From Deltaproteobacteria bacterium (GTDB lineage: Bacteria > Desulfobacterota > Desulfobacteria > Desulfobacterales > JAFDCJ01), in NCBI GenBank assembly GCA_024277475.1, contig JAJRVC010000326.1, forward strand, positions 1 through 39,346: a DNA stretch of 39,346 nucleotides, read 5' to 3'. Shown here piece after piece: positions 34,291 to 39,346 of the stretch. A model generated the notes under the pieces. That model saw only the letters and a program-made list of their open reading frames with translations. It searched no databases and had not been told where the DNA came from. Position 1 is the stretch's first letter; every line of letters begins with the position of its first letter. A program made the translations under genes and the position numbers.

Positions 34291-36039
34291 GTGTTTAAAG
34301 GTTGGCGGGAGCTAGTGCCTTTTATTCGACTGTTTCGCGGTCATTTAAAATGGATGGTCCTGGGCACACTGTCCGGACTGCTGGCGGTGGTTTCGGCGGT
34401 GGGACTCCTGGCCTTATCGGGCTGGTTTATATCCGCTGCCGCGTATGCCGGTTTGACAGTGGCAACTGCGCAGCTGTTTAATTTTTTTCATCCCGGCATC
34501 GGGGTTCGATTGTTTGCCATCGGTCGTACTCTGGCACGATACGCTGAGAGGATCGTGACCCATGATGCCACATTCAGGATATTGCAAAGCCTGAGAAGCT
34601 GGTTTTACTTCCATCTGGAACCACTGGCACCATCCCGTTTGATGAATTTTCGCAGCGGTGACATATTAAACCGGATCGTGGCGGACATCGATGCCCTGGA
34701 CAATCTCTATTTGCGGGTGCTCTCCCCCAGTGTGATTGCCCTGATCATGTCGGTTCTAGTGGTGGGTTTCCTGTGGCAGTTTGATCCGGTTATCTCAATG
34801 GTGACAGCACTGTTTTTGTCTATGGCAGGATTTTGTGTGCCGCTGATAGCGTTACGGCTTGGCGGGGAATACGGACAGAAACTGGCCCGGCACCTCTCAG
34901 ACCTGCGAATCCGTATTGTCGACGGCTTGCAGGGAATGCCTGAGTTGTTGGTCTTCGGCGCACATCATCGTTACCTTGATGAGGTAAGGCAAAGCAATCG
35001 GGCATTGCTGAAAAGCCAGTTGCGAATGAGCCAAATCCGGGGACTGTCCCAGGCACTGATTACACTGCTTTCCGGGCTTGCCGTTTCGGCAACACTTTAT
35101 CTGGCAGTCACTCTGGTGAATCGTGATGCGCTGGATGGCGCGGGCCTGGCCCTGGTTACGCTAGCTGTCCTGGCATCATTTGAAGCTGTTTTGCCCCTGC
35201 CGGCAGCTTACCAATATCTCGGGCGTACGCGCGAGGCCGGCCGCCGGCTGCTGGAAATCGTACATTCGAAACCCCTGGTAGTTTTCCCCGATCGATCCGT
35301 CACCCGCCCCCGGCATTTCGGCATAAGATTTGAAAATGTTTGTTTCCGATATAATCAAAATGCCGGTTTGATTTTACGGGATGTTGATTTTCGAATACAC
35401 CCGGGCCGGCGAGTCGCAGTGATCGGAGAAACCGGATCGGGGAAATCGACCCTGATTCATCTGCTGGTACGTTTCAGGGATCCTGTTGCCGGATGTATCC
35501 GCCTGGGCGGTGTGGATGTTCGCAATTTCGGTGAGTCAGACCTGCGCCGTCATATCTCAGTCGTCACCCAGCAACCTCACATGTTTAATGCCACCCTGAG
35601 AGAGAACCTGTTGATGGCCCGGCCCGACGCCGGCGACGATGAATTGCTCAACGCTCTTAACTCCGCTCAATTATTGGATTTTGTAACCGCCCTGCCCGAC
35701 GGTCTGGACACCTGGATTGGAGAGGCTGCCAAGCTTCTATCCGGAGGGCAGGCCCGCCGGGTGGCCGTTGCCCGGGCCATCCTGCATAATGCTCCGCTAT
35801 GGGTGCTGGATGAACCCACCGAAGGATTGGACACGATTACAGAAAGAAAAATGATGGGAGCATTGAAAGAATTGACGGCCGGACAAACCCTGCTGCTGGT
35901 TACCCATCGGCTGGTTGATCTTCACTGGATGGACGAAATTGTCGTACTTGACAGAGGCCGGGTGGTGGCCCGGGGAACCCATGCGGATCTGTTAAAAGAT
36001 AATAAGCGCTATGCCGCCCTTCATATGAAGATTTTATAA
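34291..36039 (+). CDS. cydC: Cysteine/glutathione-type ABC exporter subunit CydC
   Basis: The partner of CydD has 582 residues with six membrane helices (about 20-320) and an ATPase domain. Walker A GETGSGKSTLIHLLV lies near residue 378, a canonical signature LSGGQARRVAVARAI near 492, Walker B LWVLDEPTEGLD near 512 and the switch His in LLVTHRLVDLH. The N-terminal GLLAVVSAVGLLALSGWFIS is typical of CydC. It starts at GTG 34291 behind GGGAGG, 129 bases after cydD; the gap contains an AT-rich imperfect repeat. Both subunits look functional, so cytochrome bd assembly should be supported. Confidence 0.92.
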   Translation: MFKGWRELVPFIRLFRGHLKWMVLGTLSGLLAVVSAVGLLALSGWFISAAAYAGLTVATAQLFNFFHPGIGVRLFAIGRTLARYAERIVTHDATFRILQSLRSWFYFHLEPLAPSRLMNFRSGDILNRIVADIDALDNLYLRVLSPSVIALIMSVLVVGFLWQFDPVISMVTALFLSMAGFCVPLIALRLGGEYGQKLARHLSDLRIRIVDGLQGMPELLVFGAHHRYLDEVRQSNRALLKSQLRMSQIRGLSQALITLLSGLAVSATLYLAVTLVNRDALDGAGLALVTLAVLASFEAVLPLPAAYQYLGRTREAGRRLLEIVHSKPLVVFPDRSVTRPRHFGIRFENVCFRYNQNAGLILRDVDFRIHPGRRVAVIGETGSGKSTLIHLLVRFRDPVAGCIRLGGVDVRNFGESDLRRHISVVTQQPHMFNATLRENLLMARPDAGDDELLNALNSAQLLDFVTALPDGLDTWIGEAAKLLSGGQARRVAVARAILHNAPLWVLDEPTEGLDTITERKMMGALKELTAGQTLLLVTHRLVDLHWMDEIVVLDRGRVVARGTHADLLKDNKRYAALHMKIL

Positions 36040-36476
36040 CATACTATAAAAACAGGTTGTTTTTTAGATATTACCGGGCGTATTGCAGCCTTTTCGGAGC
36101 CTAAGTGTCGGGTGTCAGGTTTCAGGCCAGCTCTCGCTTTTTACTACTGAAACCTCGTGTGAAACTACACAGTGTTGGAACAGTGAATTGATTGAACGTC
36201 GAACATCGAATATTGATGACGCTACGCTTAATCGATTTTAGACAAGCGAACCGCAGAATATCGAATGTCGAAGGAAGGAAACGCTTCGCCAAATCTTTTT
36301 TAAAACAGACAAAATACATTCATTCGACGTTGGACGTTCGATGTTCGACGTTCATCAGTTTTTTTCTCGATCAGACCGGCCGTTTTTTGGGCCGGCGCCT
36401 GGGCTGACACCTGAGTGTCAATGTCCAATTTTGATCCTATCTCAGGTTGCTCCGGCCAATCAATCTTGGGTCATCC
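36040..36476. other. Repeat-rich gap between cydC and cysK
   Basis: This 437-base gap separates convergent cydC and cysK. It contains a CAGGTTTCAG/CTGAAACCT inverted motif near 36116-36155 and the large inverted repeat at 36193-36354. No coding or RNA gene is recognised. No classic terminator with a U-run was found. Confidence 0.55.
36193..36354. repeat. Inverted repeat with 18-bp perfect arms
   Basis: TGAACGTCGAACATCGAA (36193-36210) is exactly reverse-complemented at 36337-36354. The 126-base interior carries further related units such as GAATATCGAATGTCGAA. The composition resembles the GAACGTCGAACATCGAA intergenic families known in deltaproteobacteria. It could be a small non-autonomous element. 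Confidence 0.7.
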
Positions 36477-37406
36477 TCAATTGTCAGTTTTAAACAGCTC
36501 CGTGCTGATATAGCGTTCCCCGGTGCTGGGTATAATGACCACGATGGTTTTACCGGTACCTTCCGGGCGTCGGGCGACTTCAAGGGCGGCCCGGATCGCG
36601 GCCCCGGAAGAGATGCCGCATAAAATTCCCTCCAGTTTGGCTGCTTTGCGTGCGGTTTCAAAGGCATCGTCGTCGGAGACCGTCACCACATCGTCGATGA
36701 TGGACTGATCCAGCACTTCCGGAATGAACCCGGCGCCGATGCCCTGGATCTTATGGGGCCCTTTCGAACCGCCGGACAGAACCGGAGAATTGGCCGGTTC
36801 CACGGCGATGGCTTTAAATGAAGGCTTTCTGGGTTTGATAACCTGGGCGACACCCGTTATGGTTCCTCCGGTGCCGACACCGGAGACCAGAATGTCGACC
36901 TGGCCTTCGGTATCTCGCCAGATTTCCTCGGCCGTTGTTTCCCGGTGGACTTTCGGATTTGCAGGATTGGAAAACTGGTCCGGCATGTAGGCTTTTTCCT
37001 CCGACTCAAGGATTTCCCGGGCCTTGCTGATGGAGCCATTCATGCCTTCAGCACCCGGCGTCAATATCAGTTCCGCCCCCAGATGTTTGAGCAGACTTCG
37101 TCTTTCGGCGCTCATGGTATCGGGCATGGTCAGGCAAAGACGATAATTTTTGGCGGCGCAGATAAATGCCAATGCAATGCCGGTATTACCACTGGTGGGT
37201 TCCACAATCAAAGTTTGGGCATCGATCAGGCCTTCGACTTCCGCGGCTTCGATCATTGATGCCGCGATGCGGTCTTTGACACTGCCCAGGGGGTTGAAAA
37301 ACTCGAGTTTTGCAAATATTTTTGCATCAATGCCTTCACTTATTCGGTTAAGTCGGACCAGCGGTGTCGACCCGATGGTACTGCTGATAATGGAATGAAA
37401 TTTCAT
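36477..37406 (-). CDS. cysK: Cysteine synthase A (O-acetylserine sulfhydrylase)
   Basis: CysK makes L-cysteine from O-acetylserine and sulfide with pyridoxal phosphate. The 309-residue protein starts [20 protein letters not shown]. The PLP lysine lies in [15 protein letters not shown] near residue 43, the substrate loop is [13 protein letters not shown], the PLP phosphate site is [13 protein letters not shown] near 177, and [12 protein letters not shown] lies near 262. The start is ATG 37406 with AGGAGG at 37418-37413; the longer frame to 37442 lacks one. It follows cysE in the same orientation, about 195 bases downstream, so the two consecutive steps of cysteine synthesis are linked. All catalytic motifs are present. 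Confidence 0.95.
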   Translation of the reverse strand: MKFHSIISSTIGSTPLVRLNRISEGIDAKIFAKLEFFNPLGSVKDRIAASMIEAAEVEGLIDAQTLIVEPTSGNTGIALAFICAAKNYRLCLTMPDTMSAERRSLLKHLGAELILTPGAEGMNGSISKAREILESEEKAYMPDQFSNPANPKVHRETTAEEIWRDTEGQVDILVSGVGTGGTITGVAQVIKPRKPSFKAIAVEPANSPVLSGGSKGPHKIQGIGAGFIPEVLDQSIIDDVVTVSDDDAFETARKAAKLEGILCGISSGAAIRAALEVARRPEGTGKTIVVIIPSTGERYISTELFKTDN

Positions 37407-37601
37407 GGCTGACCTCCTGTTGGCATACGTGTAGGCGTTCAAGGGTTCAAAGTTTCAGGGGGAATCAAGGTTGTATTCTCGTCTCTTTGTTTGGTATTTA
37501 TGATTTGCTATTTGAAATTTTTTAATTGCTGAAACCTGAATCCGCCGGCGGAACACCTTCAGTCTTTTACATCATGTAGTCAGAAAAAACAGACTAAGGG
37601 C

Positions 37602-38594
37602 CTATATCATCGCATCAAACATTTCCAAAGCGGATTTTTTATTTTTTGATTTGTAAGTTAATTGCGGGGATTCCAGAATAACCATCGTATCAGGCGGAAC
37701 TGATTGGGTCATCCAGACGTTACCGCCGATTACCGAGCGGGCACCAATGACCGTGTCTCCACCAAGAATCGTCGCTCCTGCATAGAGGATAACGTCGTCT
37801 TCGATGGTGGGGTGACGTTTTTTTCCTCGAAATTGATTTCCCGAATTCTTCGGTATTGAAAGCGCACCCAGAGTTACGCTTTGATAGATTCGGACGTTTT
37901 TTCCGATATTAGTGGTTTCTCCGATGACTACGCCGGTGCCGTGATCGATGACAAAACTTTCATCGATTTTGGCTCCGGGATGGATATCGATGCCGGTAAC
38001 ACTATGGGCATACTCGGTCATGATTCGGGGAAGCAGCGGTACGCCATATTCAAAAAGTTTATGGGCTACCCGGTAAACGGCCGTGGCATAGATGCCTGGA
38101 TAACTGAAAATGATCTCGTCATAACTTTTGGCAGCAGGATCTCCTTCATAGGAAGCCGCCACGTCGGTGGCCAGTATTTTGCGAATGGACGGGATCTGTT
38201 CCAGAAGGTTGAGCGCAAATCGGTGGCCCTGCTCATCACATTCACCGCAGGGCTGATCATATCTGAAGCAGTCGTGCCGGATGCTGAGGCCAATCTGTTC
38301 CGAGAGCATGTCAAAAAGGATGGTTACGGATTTGCCCACACTGTATTTCAAATTCACAGGATCAAGCGTTCCCCTGGTGAAATACCCCGGAAAAAGAATT
38401 TCTCTTAACCGGTCGATAATTTCGATGACGCATTCTCGGGATGGAATCGGTTCATAATCGACATGGGTATAGCATTCCCCGTCATTGCAGCTATCAATGA
38501 TTTTTTCGGCAATCCGGGGAAGTTGACTTCTGAGATCGGACAGATTGTGTGCGTCGATTTTACATGAATCCGACGTTTTACCCCGCTCGATCAT
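37602..38594 (-). CDS. cysE: Serine O-acetyltransferase
   Basis: CysE acetylates L-serine to O-acetylserine, the CysK substrate. The 330-residue form has a long helical N-terminal region (about 1-170) and a left-handed beta-helix acetyltransferase domain. Its motifs are DIHPGAKIDESFVIDHGTGV, VIGETTNIGKNVRIYQSVTL, RHPTIEDDVILYAGATILGG and IGGNVWMTQSVPPDT. The C-terminus ends DAMI. A terminal Ile is the residue that inserts into the CysK active site in the cysteine synthase complex, so complex formation is plausible. I place the start at ATG 38594, where GGAG lies 11 bases upstream; the longer frame to 38651 has no ribosome binding site. A sigma-70 promoter is visible at 38732-38705. Confidence 0.93.
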   Translation of the reverse strand: MIERGKTSDSCKIDAHNLSDLRSQLPRIAEKIIDSCNDGECYTHVDYEPIPSRECVIEIIDRLREILFPGYFTRGTLDPVNLKYSVGKSVTILFDMLSEQIGLSIRHDCFRYDQPCGECDEQGHRFALNLLEQIPSIRKILATDVAASYEGDPAAKSYDEIIFSYPGIYATAVYRVAHKLFEYGVPLLPRIMTEYAHSVTGIDIHPGAKIDESFVIDHGTGVVIGETTNIGKNVRIYQSVTLGALSIPKNSGNQFRGKKRHPTIEDDVILYAGATILGGDTVIGARSVIGGNVWMTQSVPPDTMVILESPQLTYKSKNKKSALEMFDAMI

Positions 38595-38704
38595 ATTGAC
38601 AAGATCTCCTTCTATAAAAATCAGCATACGAACGGTTTTTTCAGTTACCATTCACAGATCCGCATTATTAGAACTTGGCGGTTTTTATCTCATTCAATAA
38701 ATCA

Positions 38705-38732
38705 AACATAACCCTAAAAATTTTTCTGTCAA
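38705..38732 (-). promoter_or_regulatory. Predicted sigma-70 promoter of cysE
   Basis: On the minus strand TTGACA (38732-38727) and TATGTT (38710-38705) are 16 bases apart. Transcription would start near 38698, giving a leader of about 100 bases before ATG 38594. Confidence 0.5.
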
Positions 38733-38919
38733 CAAAACCATCCTGCCCGGTAGAGGCTATATGCCTTTATCTTGTTCCAGATTTCGTAATTTACTATGAA
38801 AACAGCTCTTTTTTCAGACACTATTTATGCCTATTAGCGCTAAATTGAGGGATTAAAGAATAAAATCCATAAGTAGATAGAATTCCTCTTAAATTACCAT
38901 AAAAAAATAAATTTTTTTC

Positions 38920-38948
38920 TTGACAGGAAATCAGCCTGAGTATATTTC
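38920..38948 (+). promoter_or_regulatory. Candidate promoter of the Rrf2-type regulator gene
   Basis: TTGACA (38920-38925) is followed by TATATT after 15 bases (38941-38946) or TATTTC after 17 bases (38943-38948). It is a perfect -35 with a weak or suboptimally spaced -10. Such promoters are often controlled by the Rrf2 protein itself. Confidence 0.4.
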
Positions 38949-39038
38949 ATACTTAATAGATATAGAATATTTAAATCTGAAACTACCAGGCCACTTAAAA
39001 AACGGCAGTTTTGGTAAATCCTGAGGAAACGGGGTCCA

Positions 39039-39346
39039 ATGAAGCTATCAACTCGAAGCCGCTACGGCGCAAGAATTCTGGTGGATCTAGCCCGTAATAG
39101 TCATCAAGGACCGGTTCAAATAGGTGAAATCTCCAAACGCCAGGATATCTCGGTAAAATATCTCGAACAACTTATTCGACCCTTAAAACAAGCCAAATTG
39201 GTCGACAGTGTACGAGGTCCCAAAGGGGGTCACCTGCTGGCTAAAAAGCCGGAAGAGATTACCCTGGGCCAAATTGTCCGGTTATTTGAGGGGCAAAGTG
39301 AACTGGTTGAATGTATCAGCAATCCCGCGAAATGTTCCATGTCCGA
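39039..39346 (+). CDS. Rrf2/IscR-family transcriptional regulator (cut by the right edge)
   Basis: The 102 visible residues begin MKLSTRSRYGARILVDLARN. The winged helix-turn-helix includes GEISKRQDISVKYLEQLIRP and LVDSVRGPKGGHLLA, the Rrf2 signature. Cys92 and Cys99 (ECISNPAKCSMS) fall where IscR-type members hold an iron-sulfur cluster; the third Cys would lie beyond the window. The start is ATG 39039, with TGAGGAAAC about ten bases upstream. It is divergent from cysE-cysK, so control of cysteine synthesis or of Fe-S genes to the right is likely. Whether it is IscR-like (Fe-S) or CymR-like (sulfur) is not settled. Confidence 0.88.
   Translation, partial: MKLSTRSRYGARILVDLARNSHQGPVQIGEISKRQDISVKYLEQLIRPLKQAKLVDSVRGPKGGHLLAKKPEEITLGQIVRLFEGQSELVECISNPAKCSMS

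Larger units (their letters stand above)
38652..39038. other. Divergent regulatory region between cysE and the Rrf2 gene
   Basis: This AT-rich 387-base region holds a leftward cysE promoter and a candidate rightward promoter for the Rrf2 gene. AT-rich dyad-like sequence lies around 38948-38972. No gene or RNA was recognised. It is the natural place for an Rrf2-type operator, but no consensus site could be confirmed. Confidence 0.55.

Overview
The window looks like a chromosomal segment of a deltaproteobacterium (Desulfobacterota, probably Desulfobacterales-like). This rests on the gene content, on a membrane PAS protein with the cysteine-rich tail typical of that group, and on several intergenic palindromic repeat families common in those genomes. 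The placement is an inference. No rRNA or tRNA gene was recognised.

Left end (1-6716): the distal part of a BREX type 3 phage-defence locus. The order is C-terminal fragment of the PglXI-type DNA methyltransferase, BrxHII helicase, PglZ phosphatase-fold protein, BrxA. The methyltransferase catalytic half is missing. A divergent gene with a strong ribosome binding site and an 11-bp-arm palindromic operator sits where it should be, so the system looks broken or rearranged. brxC and brxF are not in the window.

6717-14660: a hairpin element and a probable enoyl-CoA hydratase remnant, then a leftward operon tetR-livF-livG-acyl-CoA synthetase-livH-livM-livK. It is a branched-chain-amino-acid-type ABC importer with a built-in CoA ligase, consistent with uptake and activation of a carboxylic acid. 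A promoter with an inverted repeat over its -10 box precedes tetR.

14780-21040: a gene graveyard and repeat-rich zone. It holds an IS1595-type transposase remnant joined to an internally deleted agmatinase, a Fic pseudogene with a TAG stop, an intact tRNA-queuosine mannosyltransferase homologue that probably starts at CTG, a membrane PAS sensor, a DUF4143 ATPase, a decayed second copy of the sensor 5' end, and a DUF4143 protein lacking its ATPase half.

21040-27130: prmA interrupted by a single TAA codon, an OmpR-type two-component pair, a tRNA-dihydrouridine synthase, and an OmpA-domain envelope protein with a coiled coil built from 105-bp DNA repeats.

27370-36039: oxygen-linked respiration. 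glpD is followed by leftward cydA-cydB and a small cydX, and by divergent cydD-cydC, the transporter pair needed to assemble cytochrome bd. In an otherwise anaerobic lineage this would serve oxygen respiration or protection.

36477-39346: cysteine synthesis, cysK and cysE transcribed leftward, with a divergent Rrf2/IscR-type regulator cut by the right edge. Together they suggest sulfur or Fe-S control of cysteine supply.
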